Origin: Geobacter sp. OR-1
Lineage (GTDB): Bacteria; Desulfobacterota; Desulfuromonadia; Geobacterales; DSM-12255
Reading direction: 5' to 3'
NCBI RefSeq assembly: GCF_000813145.1
Contig: NZ_BAZF01000015.1
Span: forward strand, 1 to 64,000
Length of the DNA stretch: 64,000 bases
Within the stretch, counting starts at the first letter, position 1; every line of letters starts with the position of its first letter. The notes beneath the pieces were generated by a model. That model saw only the letters and a program-made list of their open reading frames with translations. It was not told where the DNA came from and did not search any database. The position numbers and the translations under genes are program-made. Of this stretch, positions 7,448 through 14,785 are shown piece after piece.

Positions 7448-10086
7448 TTTTCTCTCTCCAGTCCCATGTCTTTGTGATAGCGAAAAGTCACCCCTTTAGA
7501 CATCCCCCGGTAACCTTCCCCCTCCTGCTCCATCTCAAGCCAGAACCTCCCTTCATCAGGATTTCCAAGATCGTACTGCCATGATTTCGGTACACCGACA
7601 CTATTCAAAGACAGCGCCTCAAGTTGCCTGAGTTCGTCCAGGGTCTCGAAAACTGTCCCATCCATCAACCTCCGCCCTTGCGCTGTATGGAAGAACGGCA
7701 CAACGGAAAGGTTCATTTCTCCGTCGCGCGTTACGGCAAGAACCTTGTCATCGGTGTCATTAAACGGATTCATTGCCGTATCCACCATGTACCGTGCCTT
7801 GTAGCGCTTGATCTCTTCGATTTCGTATTTGAATTTCTCGTAACCTTCGGTTACTGACAACGGTTCATCTCCCCATATGTCTTCCTGATATACCGACTCG
7901 ATCCAGTCACGGTAAGCCTTGGGAAAGACAATCATTCCCTCCGGAGCGGCAACCAGTTTTTCAGCTGTCCGCCAGAGAATTCGGGTATTGGCATAGATAA
8001 CCCCGTGTAAACCGAAATCACCCCCTTCGGGCAACAGCACTGTACAAAGTGGTTCTTCAAAACCTGCCGGCCGTTTGCCAGGCCGATGATGCCGGTGCAA
8101 TCGCCCCATCCGCTGAAACAAGAGGTCTACCGGGCAAAGCTGGGTAATGATCCAGTCAAAATCAATATCCAGCGACTGCTCTACAACTTGTGTCGCGACC
8201 AGAATTCTTCCCTTTTTACGATCTCCGCCTAAGCCAAACCGGTCAATGACATCCAGCTCTTTGTCCTGACGATGGCTATAGCAATAGCGGGCATGAAACA
8301 GATCAACCGGCAAACCGGTCATGCCCCGCAATGTGCGGACAAGTCCTTGCGCCAAATTCACCAGATTGCAGACAATCGACACCTGAGCCCCGGCTTCGGC
8401 TGCGGCAACAATCCGGCGGAGCAAGGATTCATCGGGAAGTAACCCCTCGATGCGGATTGGCTCGACTTTGACCGTTACGTTTTCCGGTAACTGCCCAGGA
8501 TCAAGTTCATGAGATAGTGGATCAGCTCCGTCGGTCCAGGTAATTAGCGGATACGGAACTTTCTCTTCCTGTTGCCCCGGATTAGCTCCCCAGGCAGAGC
8601 AGAGTTGCCTACGCTGACAATCCGGTAAAGTTGCCGACAGGAGAATTGCCGAGCCTCCCGAGGCTTTCTGCTGCCGAAGAACCTCTTCCAACAAGCCATA
8701 CATGTAGGCGTCATAGGCATGAACCTCATCGACGATCAGCACGCTTCGCCCAACCCCGAAGCCGCGTACAAAGCGGTGTTTAACCGGCAACACCGACACC
8801 AGCACCTGATCCACGGTACAGACACCAATTTGCCCGAGGAAGACCCGCTTGCGGCTTTCCGCCAGCCACTGACTGCACTGCACCCAGCCATCTTCTTGGG
8901 AGTCATATCCATCGATTGCGCTATGTTTTATTTTTGTAAAGGCATCATTGAAACGGGCTAAACCATGGGCCAGCAGAAGATTCGGCTTATCTGCGAACAG
9001 AAGAGGGGTAATTCTTTCCAATCGCCCAAGCATGGCATTTGCCGTGGCCTGCGTCGGCAGGGCAAATACAATGGAATCGGCCAGACCTGCGGCGACAAGC
9101 CGCCAAGCATAGGCCAGGGCAGTTTCCGTTTTACCGCTGCCGGTGGGAGCTTCCACCAGCGTAAGACCGGTTTTCAGAGGTAAGTCATCTACCAGCGTTT
9201 GCAGTGACCGTGGCTTGTTCTCTTTGCCTAGTAACGCGCTGACTCCTTCATAGGACTTGGGCTGTCCAATGACACCGGAAAGTTGCAAAACCCTCGGCGC
9301 ATCATTAACAAAACGCTCTTCAAAATATGTCTGCAAATCCCGCTCTTCCCGACAATAACAGAAATTCTCATTATCACAGCGGGATCCAAGCCAGTCTGCA
9401 ACAGAGCAAAAACCAGCCATGAGCGGCGAAAATACAGGAGGCAAGTCGACAAAAGAAAGCCCGATCGGCGAGAGGAATAGGGATTCAACCGCGTGGAACC
9501 ATGCGCTACGAGCTGAACGGTCAACTTCACCTAAACGCTTGTCGTATGTTGAGGACAGGGAAGCTTGAGGTACATAATCGGCAGACTTGATATGCCCGTG
9601 ATGTCCGGTTACAGCTTCAATCCACGGTTTCAGCAAATCCCAATTGCCTAAGGTGCTTTCCATTTGATCAAGGAAATCCCAGCCCGTATTTTGCTGCGTA
9701 TCCGTATCATTTTGCTTGGTAGCATGATCCTGAATGAACCAGGAAAGGCCACCTTCTCCATGATAATAGCTTATACATTCCTGAATACTTGGAAGTGATT
9801 CGTATGTATTAGCATTCGGATAGAGCAACTTCCAAAGCGACATCACCCGTAATTGAAATCGTACGTCAAATTTTCCATAGTCATGAAGTGCTACGAAGAA
9901 AAGAACCCACGCCCGAAGCTGCTCTTCAGGCAGGTTATTGTAAAGTTTAAACCCATGGCGAATAGCCGGGCTATCATCCCACCACGCGGCCGCCACCGCC
10001 GCCACATCAAGACAATGATACGGCAACAAATGACAACCATCCCCATCCTTCTCCGCCTTCCCCCAATACCGGAAATACTTCTCCAT
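7444..10086 (-). CDS. cas3: CRISPR nuclease-helicase Cas3 (type I-E)
   Basis: An 880-residue protein with an N-terminal HD nuclease domain (His 24 in LPYHCLDVA; ALHDYGKFD near 80; GHHGHIK further on) and an SF2 helicase: Walker A EAPTGSGKTETAL near 310, DEVH box VDEVHAYD near 450, motif III ILLSATLP, and motif VI region VDLLFQRMGRLHRH. Cas3 is recruited by Cascade and degrades target DNA. The ATG at 10086 is preceded by GGGAGGGG; an upstream GTG at 10152 would read through a dispersed repeat and is rejected. This is the first gene of the effector operon. Its upstream DNA is made of repeat-element remnants. Confidence 0.95.
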   Translation of the reverse strand: MEKYFRYWGKAEKDGDGCHLLPYHCLDVAAVAAAWWDDSPAIRHGFKLYNNLPEEQLRAWVLFFVALHDYGKFDVRFQLRVMSLWKLLYPNANTYESLPSIQECISYYHGEGGLSWFIQDHATKQNDTDTQQNTGWDFLDQMESTLGNWDLLKPWIEAVTGHHGHIKSADYVPQASLSSTYDKRLGEVDRSARSAWFHAVESLFLSPIGLSFVDLPPVFSPLMAGFCSVADWLGSRCDNENFCYCREERDLQTYFEERFVNDAPRVLQLSGVIGQPKSYEGVSALLGKENKPRSLQTLVDDLPLKTGLTLVEAPTGSGKTETALAYAWRLVAAGLADSIVFALPTQATANAMLGRLERITPLLFADKPNLLLAHGLARFNDAFTKIKHSAIDGYDSQEDGWVQCSQWLAESRKRVFLGQIGVCTVDQVLVSVLPVKHRFVRGFGVGRSVLIVDEVHAYDAYMYGLLEEVLRQQKASGGSAILLSATLPDCQRRQLCSAWGANPGQQEEKVPYPLITWTDGADPLSHELDPGQLPENVTVKVEPIRIEGLLPDESLLRRIVAAAEAGAQVSIVCNLVNLAQGLVRTLRGMTGLPVDLFHARYCYSHRQDKELDVIDRFGLGGDRKKGRILVATQVVEQSLDIDFDWIITQLCPVDLLFQRMGRLHRHHRPGKRPAGFEEPLCTVLLPEGGDFGLHGVIYANTRILWRTAEKLVAAPEGMIVFPKAYRDWIESVYQEDIWGDEPLSVTEGYEKFKYEIEEIKRYKARYMVDTAMNPFNDTDDKVLAVTRDGEMNLSVVPFFHTAQGRRLMDGTVFETLDELRQLEALSLNSVGVPKSWQYDLGNPDEGRFWLEMEQEGEGYRGMSKGVTFRYHKDMGLEREK

Positions 10087-10102
10087 CATCCCCTCCCAAG
10101 AC

Positions 10103-10170
10103 CGGGCACCCACAAGGTTCGCCCCTACGAAATCATCACACCAGGCACCCACGCAGGGGTGCCCCTACAT
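10103..10170. repeat. GTAGGGGC repeat pair, copy A (upstream of cas3)
   Basis: Two oriented GTAGGGGC-type half elements (seen as GCCCCTAC at 10121-10127 and 10161-10167) joined by the spacer GAAATCATCA. It is about 80-85% identical to copy B at 10871-10926. It lies only 17 bp upstream of the cas3 start codon, so any cas3 promoter must lie beyond it or within it. Confidence 0.85.
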
Positions 10171-10362
10171 CGTTGTGCACATCCGGGCGGACAGACAGGG
10201 CCATCCCTTCAGGCATCATAAATGAAAAGAACCTTAACACAAGCCAATGACATAATATGTCGCAACCACAAAAGCGTTCTAATTCGATTATACCGGAATA
10301 AACAACTGTGATCGGCCGCTGCCACATCGGCCTACTGCCCGCAATCCAGCATCCCTACTGCT
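10171..10362. other. Gene-free cas3 upstream region with a RAYT-like flank remnant
   Basis: 10213-10278 resembles the sequence immediately upstream of the RAYT transposase (11497-11562): both start GCATCATAAA, share TAACACAAG and hold a TGACA..A.TA.GTC core. With copy A of the repeat this looks like a RAYT element whose coding region was deleted. On the minus strand a TATAAT (10292-10287) could be a -10 box for cas3, but I see no convincing -35, so the cas3 promoter is not settled. Confidence 0.55.
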
Positions 10363-10421
10363 TTGACACAGCATTTCCGGTGTGCTAGGGTGTGTTCATA
10401 ATTCACAATTATTTTGAACAC
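10363..10421 (+). promoter_or_regulatory. Promoter and inverted-repeat operator of small addiction-module ORFs
   Basis: TTGACA (10363-10368) and TAGGGT (10386-10391) are spaced 17 bp. They are followed by GTGTTCA (10392-10398) and its reverse complement TGAACAC (10415-10421), which would sit at the start of the transcript, a typical place for an autorepressor. Confidence 0.55.
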
Positions 10422-10436
10422 AGTCAGAGGCCATCG

Positions 10437-10661
10437 ATGAGTATCGAAGAACTGAGAGCTGAAGCCCTCAAATTGAGTCCGGTGTCACGGGCGTTCCTCG
10501 CTCGGGAGTTGCTGGCCAGCCTGGACGACATGAATGATGCGCAAATCGAGCATCTATGGGTCGATGAAGCATGCAGTCGTGACAACGAACTGGATGAAGG
10601 AAGCGCACAAGCATCCCCTGCAGACAAAGTCCTGGCCCGAGCCCGGAATCGCCGGCAATGA
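10437..10661 (+). CDS. Addiction-module component (antitoxin-like)
   Basis: A 74-residue protein: SIEELRAEALKLSPVSRAFL followed by ARELLASLDD and an acidic stretch with HLWVDEACSRDNELDEG. This is the pattern of the small addiction-module antitoxin family that usually precedes a RelE/ParE-like toxin. The start at 10437 has AGAGG upstream. It overlaps the next ORF by 4 nt (ATGA). No RelE-like reading frame is visible downstream before the repeat cluster, so the module looks toxin-less. Function is inferred from the family only. Confidence 0.7.
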   Translation: MSIEELRAEALKLSPVSRAFLARELLASLDDMNDAQIEHLWVDEACSRDNELDEGSAQASPADKVLARARNRRQ

Positions 10662-10798
10662 CCCTGAGTTTTGACGATGTTGACCGTAAAACCTTGGATG
10701 TGCTCTGGGCTATGGAGGCGGAAGACCGGATAGAGGCTTTCCGGCGAGGGGAATTCTCCGCCATCCCAGCTGAAGAGGTGTTTTCTAAGCTCGGATAG
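10658..10798 (+). CDS. Tiny ORF coupled to the addiction-module gene
   Basis: A 46-residue ORF beginning MTLSFDDVDRKTLDVLWAME and ending AIPAEEVFSKLG. Its start overlaps the preceding stop (ATGA), implying coupled translation. The C-terminal FRRGEFSAIPAEEVF resembles the end of antitoxins of the addiction-module class, which read like RGEIPAIPGEEVF, so it may be a second antitoxin-like piece or a split antitoxin tail. It is much too short for a RelE-type toxin. Confidence 0.5.
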   Translation: MTLSFDDVDRKTLDVLWAMEAEDRIEAFRRGEFSAIPAEEVFSKLG

Positions 10799-10870
10799 AC
10801 GGAGATGCAAGGTTTTCCATCATTGTTGATTGCCCAAAAATTCACTTCTCTCCCCTCACATAAGGCGAAC

Positions 10871-10926
10871 ACAAGGTTCGCCCCTACGAAATCATCAAAC
10901 CGGGCACCCACAGGGGCGCCCCTACG
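10871..10926. repeat. GTAGGGGC repeat pair, copy B (3' end of RAYT gene)
   Basis: Same two-part structure as copy A at 10103-10170, with the same GAAATCATCA linker. On the minus strand its CCGTAGGGGCGCCCC arm supplies the TAG stop codon of the transposase (10924-10922). Such palindromes at the end of the gene are the presumed substrates of RAYT proteins. Confidence 0.85.
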
Positions 10927-11479
10927 GTTGATATTCCTCGTCATCGGCCCAATTGGCCGGGTTATTGCGGATATATTCGCGGATTCCGGCCAATTCGGCG
11001 TCATCCCTGATGACCCGCTCGTAATAATTGCGCTGCCATAACCGGCCGGGGAACGGCGACCAACCGCATTCCTTCACGCCGCGAATGTACGCGTTGGTGG
11101 TCATGGTTTTGAACCAATCCATCGCATCACCCAATGTAGGGGCGGCCCTGTGTGGCCGCCCTTTTATCGACGTTGAACCATCTAAATCTGGGCACCCACA
11201 CAGGGGTGCCCCTACGAAAACAATGATTCCATGGAAATGGTTGGGCATAATGACAAACGTATCCAATTCAATCGTTGGGAATTTGTTATGCAATTCCCGC
11301 CACATCGCCGCCACCATTTGCCCCGCGGCATTCAACGACATCTCACCGTCACGTATGCCGCCCAACAAGCATTCCCGCCCGTGGACGCATATGGTGACGA
11401 AATATGCTCCGACGCCGGAATAATCGTAATCCCGCAACCGGATCGAACGGCGATGATCTGTTTCCGGGTTGTACCCCAT
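10922..11479 (-). CDS. REP-associated tyrosine (Y1) transposase, RAYT-like
   Basis: A 185-residue single-strand transposase of the Y1/HUH family. The HUH motif is MPNHFHGII, preceded by GAYFVTICVHGRECLLG (strand 1 of the fold). The catalytic-tyrosine region is TTNAYIRGVKECGW, and the C-terminus RNYYERVIRDDAELAGIREY is typical of RAYTs. RAYTs act on short palindromic repeats near their own gene. The start at 11479 has GGAGGGGAAG upstream. Codons for residues about 87-114 come from two GTAGGGGC repeats inserted in frame between the HUH and tyrosine motifs (11134-11219), and the stop codon lies inside another copy. Whether the enlarged loop allows activity is unknown. Confidence 0.85.
   Translation of the reverse strand: MGYNPETDHRRSIRLRDYDYSGVGAYFVTICVHGRECLLGGIRDGEMSLNAAGQMVAAMWRELHNKFPTIELDTFVIMPNHFHGIIVFVGAPLCGCPDLDGSTSIKGRPHRAAPTLGDAMDWFKTMTTNAYIRGVKECGWSPFPGRLWQRNYYERVIRDDAELAGIREYIRNNPANWADDEEYQP
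11134..11219. repeat. Inverted pair of GTAGGGGC repeats inside the transposase gene
   Basis: One copy at 11135-11160 (GTAGGGGCGGCC...GGCCGCCC) and one in opposite orientation at 11190-11217 (GGGCACCC...GGGTGCCCCTAC), separated by about 30 bp. Both lie within the RAYT coding region and keep the frame open (translated as VGAPLCGCPD and KGRPHRAAPT). Confidence 0.9.
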
Positions 11480-11496
11480 CTTCCCCTCCGCGCTTC

Positions 11497-11584
11497 GCAT
11501 CATAAACGTGAACGAACCCTAACACAAGACCATGACAGAATACGTCATTACACAAAAACGTAGGGGCACTGATTGCCACGCCCT
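11497..11584. repeat. RAYT upstream flank plus terminal GTAGGGGC half repeat
   Basis: 11497-11562 is the counterpart of 10213-10278 near cas3. It runs into a half repeat, GTAGGGGCACTGATTGCCACG, at 11561-11581, which marks the outer edge of the RAYT element opposite copy B. Beyond it, 11585-11688 is AT-rich with no coding signal. Confidence 0.6.
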
Positions 11585-11688
11585 GGTCATCCTCCATTCA
11601 GCCTATTATTTAGGCAGCACGGCGGTTAATTATACAATTCCACCCCAGAACAGATTGTTTTTTTGAATGATTCAAGCCAGTTGCAAGT

Positions 11689-11705
11689 TTGGCAAAGAGG
11701 TTGCT
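11689..11705 (+). promoter_or_regulatory. Sigma-54 promoter of amt
   Basis: TTGGCAAAGAGGTTGCT matches the -24/-12 consensus (GG and GC with the exact 10-bp spacing, TTGCT intact). It predicts transcription near 11716, which argues against the ATG at 11718 and for translation from 11763. Confidence 0.75.
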
Positions 11706-11762
11706 CATAGGTAGGCGATGTCACGAAGGTGTGGCTTCATATCTGCCAACGGGGGTAGGAAT

Positions 11763-12983
11763 ATGGACGCAGTGTCAGCGACTACAGCAATCAAGCATAG
11801 TGCCGACGTTCTCTTTCTCATGCTCGGCGCGGTCATGGTCTTTGCCATGCACGCCGGTTTCGCCTTTCTTGAAGTAGGCACGGTCCGGAAGAAGAACCAG
11901 GTCAACGCCTTTGTCAAGATCCTCACCGACTGGTCGGTCTCGACGGTCGCCTATTTTGTTATCGGTTTCCCCATCGCTTACGGCATATCGTTCTTGAAGC
12001 CCGTTCCGGCCATTCTCGGCGGCAACCAGGGGTACGACCTGGTCCATTACTTCTTTCTCCTCTGCTTCGCGGCCTGCATCCCGGCCATCATCTCCGGCGG
12101 CATTGCCGAGCGGGCCAAGTTCTGGCCGCAGGTGATCGCCGGCGGCATTTTCGCAGGGCTGGCCTACCCGCTGTTCGAGTCGCTGATCTGGGGGCAAAAC
12201 AATTCGGCGTTGCAGGGGCTGTTCAAGAGCATCGGCGGCGCGGAGTTCCACGATTATGCCGGTTCGGTGGTGGTCCATTCCATCGGCGGCTGGCTGGCGC
12301 TGCCGGCAGTGCTGCTGCTCGGACCGCGGATGGGACGCTACCTGCGCGGCAAATCGCACCCGATCCCGATCAGCAACATCCCGTTCCTGGCGCTCGGCTC
12401 CTGGATTCTGGCGGTGGGGTGGTTCGGCTTTAACGTGATGAGCGCCGGCAACCTGGAGAAGGTATCCGGCCTGGTGGCGGTCAATTCGCTGCTCGCCATG
12501 GTGGGTGGGGTCCTGGGCGCAATCTGGGCCGGCAAGAACGACCCAGGTTTCGTGCACAACGGTGCCTTGGCCGGTCTGATCGCGGTCTGCGCCGGCAGCG
12601 ACATCATGCACCCGCTGGCATCGTTTGCCGTGGGGGTAATCGCTGCCTTTATCTTCGTCTTCGGATTCTCCATCGAGCAGGAAAAGCTTAAGATCGACGA
12701 TGTCCTCGGGGTCTGGCCGCTGCACGGCATCATCGGGAGCTGGGGCGGGATTGCCGCCGGGATCTTCGGCCAGCCGCTTTTCGGCGGGGCCGGCGGCGTC
12801 AGTTTCGTCTCGCAGCTGCTCGGCACCCTTTGCGCCATCGCCTTTGCCCTGGCAACCGGCTTCATTACCTATTCGATCCTCAAGAAGACCGTCGGTATCC
12901 GCCTCCACGAGGAGGATGAATTCCGTGGTTCGGACCTGACGGTCCACTCCATCGGCGCCTACCCCGAGGACCACGTGCGCTAG
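11763..12983 (+). CDS. amt: Ammonium transporter (Amt family)
   Basis: A 406-residue polytopic membrane protein. Family landmarks include GFAFLEVGTVRKKN (first helix and the MVRKKN-type turn), DYAGSVVVHSIGGWLALPAV (the conserved DFAGxxxVH helix with the pore histidine) and WPLHGIIGSWGGIAAGIFG (the second pore histidine). It conducts ammonium or ammonia into the cell, normally as a trimer. About 11 membrane segments can be drawn. GGGGGTAGGA precedes ATG 11763. The sigma-54 site at 11689-11705 fits nitrogen-limitation control by an NtrC-type activator. No glnB/glnK gene lies next to it, unusual for amt. A strong hairpin follows the gene. Confidence 0.92.
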   Translation: MDAVSATTAIKHSADVLFLMLGAVMVFAMHAGFAFLEVGTVRKKNQVNAFVKILTDWSVSTVAYFVIGFPIAYGISFLKPVPAILGGNQGYDLVHYFFLLCFAACIPAIISGGIAERAKFWPQVIAGGIFAGLAYPLFESLIWGQNNSALQGLFKSIGGAEFHDYAGSVVVHSIGGWLALPAVLLLGPRMGRYLRGKSHPIPISNIPFLALGSWILAVGWFGFNVMSAGNLEKVSGLVAVNSLLAMVGGVLGAIWAGKNDPGFVHNGALAGLIAVCAGSDIMHPLASFAVGVIAAFIFVFGFSIEQEKLKIDDVLGVWPLHGIIGSWGGIAAGIFGQPLFGGAGGVSFVSQLLGTLCAIAFALATGFITYSILKKTVGIRLHEEDEFRGSDLTVHSIGAYPEDHVR

Positions 12984-13002
12984 CAGGCAATGGTCCGGTT
13001 CG

Positions 13003-13032
13003 ACTCCGCTCCTTCCTCAAGGGGAGCGGAGT
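13003..13032. terminator. Hairpin between convergent amt and histidine kinase
   Basis: ACTCCGCTCC (13003-13012) pairs perfectly with GGAGCGGAGT (13023-13032) across a 10-nt loop. There is no T-run on the plus side, so termination may depend on Rho or act only as an mRNA end. Confidence 0.55.
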
Positions 13033-13041
13033 AGAACTTCA

Positions 13042-13127
13042 TTCACCCTTCACCCTTCACCCTTCACCCTTCACCCTTCACCCTTCACCCTTCACCCTTC
13101 ACCCTTCACCCTTCACCCTTCACCCTT
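13042..13127. repeat. Heptanucleotide tandem repeat (TTCACCC)x12
   Basis: Twelve uninterrupted TTCACCC units plus TT. The 3' end of the histidine kinase gene reads into it on the minus strand and picks up its stop codon there (TGA 13108-13106), so the last residues VKGEG are repeat-encoded. Confidence 0.97.
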
Positions 13128-14623
13128 TCGCCCAGCGTGAAATAGAACGTTGCCCCCTTACCCTCGGCCGCATCGGCCCAGATCCTGCCGCCATGTCGCT
13201 CGATGATCCGCTGCACAATGGGGAGTCCCATGCCGCTCCCTTCAAATTCCACTTCGGAGTGGAGCCGGCAAAACGGTTCAAACAGCTTGTCGGCAAATGA
13301 CATGTTGAATCCGGCGCCGTTGTCCCTGACGAAATAGACCGGTTCCGCCGCCACCTCGGTACGGCCGATCTCGATCTCGGCTTCGGGCACCTTCGCACTG
13401 TACTTGAGCGCGTTGCCGATCAGGTTCCGCATACAGATGGTGAGCATGCTCCGGTCCGCCTGAACCAGGAGATCCGGCGCGATCTCCAGCCTGACGCTTC
13501 GTTCCGGCGTCTCTGCCAGCAGTTCCCGGGCGGTCTGGCCGCTCAGCACCGACAGGTTGACAGGCTCTTTTAGAACCTCGGTCCGGGCGAGCCGGTTCAT
13601 CAGCAGCAGGCTGTCGATCACGCTCCGGAGTCTCAAGCTGGCAACGCCGATCCGTTCGGACAGATATGTAAGCGCCCCGGAATGCCTCGCCTCCGGCGAT
13701 TCGGCCAGCGCACCGCTGAAACCCTGAAGCCGGGCAAGCGGCGCCCGCAGTTCGTGCGAGATGGAATAGCAGAAAGTCTCCAACTCCCGGTTGAGACGCT
13801 GCAGATCCATGGTCCGCTGTGCCACCCGCTGATCCAGTTCTTCGTTCAATGACCGGAGTTCATCTTCAAAACGTTTCCGCTCGGTGATATCCCGCACCAC
13901 GCTGACATGGTTTTTGACATCCCCCTGCTCGTAAAGGATGGGGGAGGCTAAATGTTCGGAATCGAAATCGGTCCCATCCTTGCGCCGCATCCGGTATCTG
14001 GTCTCGAAAACCCCCTTGTCGGCATAAGCCTGCAGCATCTCCCTGCGAAACCGGTCCGCCATCTCCGTCGTCAGGTGCAGACAAGTGGTGTTGGCGCCGA
14101 GAAGTTCGTCGCGGCTGTAGCCGAACATCCTCTCTACCGTGACATTAGCATCGAGGATCCTGCCGGTGCCGGTCTCGACGATGAAGATCGATTCGTCCAG
14201 GCTGGCAAAGGTCTTCTCCAGAATCGTATTGGTATTGCGGAGCGATTCCTCAAGCTGCTGCCGTTCAACCACCTCTTCCTCAAGACTCCTGTTGAGTGCG
14301 GCCAGTTCGCTCTGCCGGTCCAGCAGATCCTGGTGCGTCCGCTTGATATCGGCAAACAAAGGTCCGAACTTCCAGATACCACAGAGCATGAGGAGCGAGA
14401 TCACCATGCCGAGGACCTCTACCGTCATGTCCCCCTGCTGGTTGCCGCTCAACAGATGCTGCAGCGCGATGGCCCGGCGCACTCCCTGCAATACAAAGCC
14501 GGATGCCAGGAAAATCCAGGCAGCTATGGCGCCGCTCACCAGTATCAGCCTGACAGCCAAATAGGCCGCCATAAACTGGAACAGGATCGAGAGCGACATT
14601 ATCAGGAGGATCGTCTGTTTCAA
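13106..14623 (-). CDS. Membrane PAS-domain sensor histidine kinase
   Basis: A 505-residue sensor kinase. Three membrane segments (about 7-25, 27-47, 70-88) are followed by a coiled-coil linker, a PAS/PAC domain (about 130-255; RDITERKRFEDELRSLNEEL at its end), a second coiled coil and a kinase core: H-box FCYSISHELRAPLARLQGFS, N-box NLIGNALKYS, G1 FVRDNGAGFNMSFADKLFEP, G2 GSGMGLPIV. No receiver domain is attached and no response regulator is adjacent, so it is an orphan kinase. Its C-terminal residues come from a heptamer repeat. The kinase type resembles the phytochrome-like group. Signal and partner are unknown. Confidence 0.9.
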   Translation of the reverse strand: MKQTILLIMSLSILFQFMAAYLAVRLILVSGAIAAWIFLASGFVLQGVRRAIALQHLLSGNQQGDMTVEVLGMVISLLMLCGIWKFGPLFADIKRTHQDLLDRQSELAALNRSLEEEVVERQQLEESLRNTNTILEKTFASLDESIFIVETGTGRILDANVTVERMFGYSRDELLGANTTCLHLTTEMADRFRREMLQAYADKGVFETRYRMRRKDGTDFDSEHLASPILYEQGDVKNHVSVVRDITERKRFEDELRSLNEELDQRVAQRTMDLQRLNRELETFCYSISHELRAPLARLQGFSGALAESPEARHSGALTYLSERIGVASLRLRSVIDSLLLMNRLARTEVLKEPVNLSVLSGQTARELLAETPERSVRLEIAPDLLVQADRSMLTICMRNLIGNALKYSAKVPEAEIEIGRTEVAAEPVYFVRDNGAGFNMSFADKLFEPFCRLHSEVEFEGSGMGLPIVQRIIERHGGRIWADAAEGKGATFYFTLGERVKGEG

Positions 14624-14726
14624 AGATTCATTCCCTGTACCGGCAGGTGTACATATTTACATACATTAACAGACTATCATTTAATTGCAATAACTAAGAA
14701 TGCCCGGACCGCGCGCTCTGCCCCCC

Positions 14727-14755
14727 TTGACGCATGACGATTCCTGGTCTAACCT
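14727..14755 (+). promoter_or_regulatory. Sigma-70-type promoter of pepF
   Basis: TTGACG (14727-14732), 17-bp spacer, TAACCT (14750-14755), 31 bp before the start codon. GAGGAG is the ribosome-binding site. Confidence 0.5.
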
Positions 14756-14785
14756 TTTCGTTACCCAATCCAGAGGAGATGACCG

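Noticed and set aside
10087-10152. Longer Cas3 starting at GTG 10152
   Set aside because: The extra 22 residues are translated from a dispersed repeat, while ATG 10086 has a good ribosome-binding site.
11775-12974. Long open frame antisense to amt
   Set aside because: It exactly mirrors a well-supported transporter gene; composition is what GC-rich codon use produces on the other strand.
13042-13127. Phase variation of the histidine kinase by heptamer slippage
   Set aside because: The kinase frame meets its stop codon within the first three repeat units it reads, so a change in repeat number would not alter the protein.
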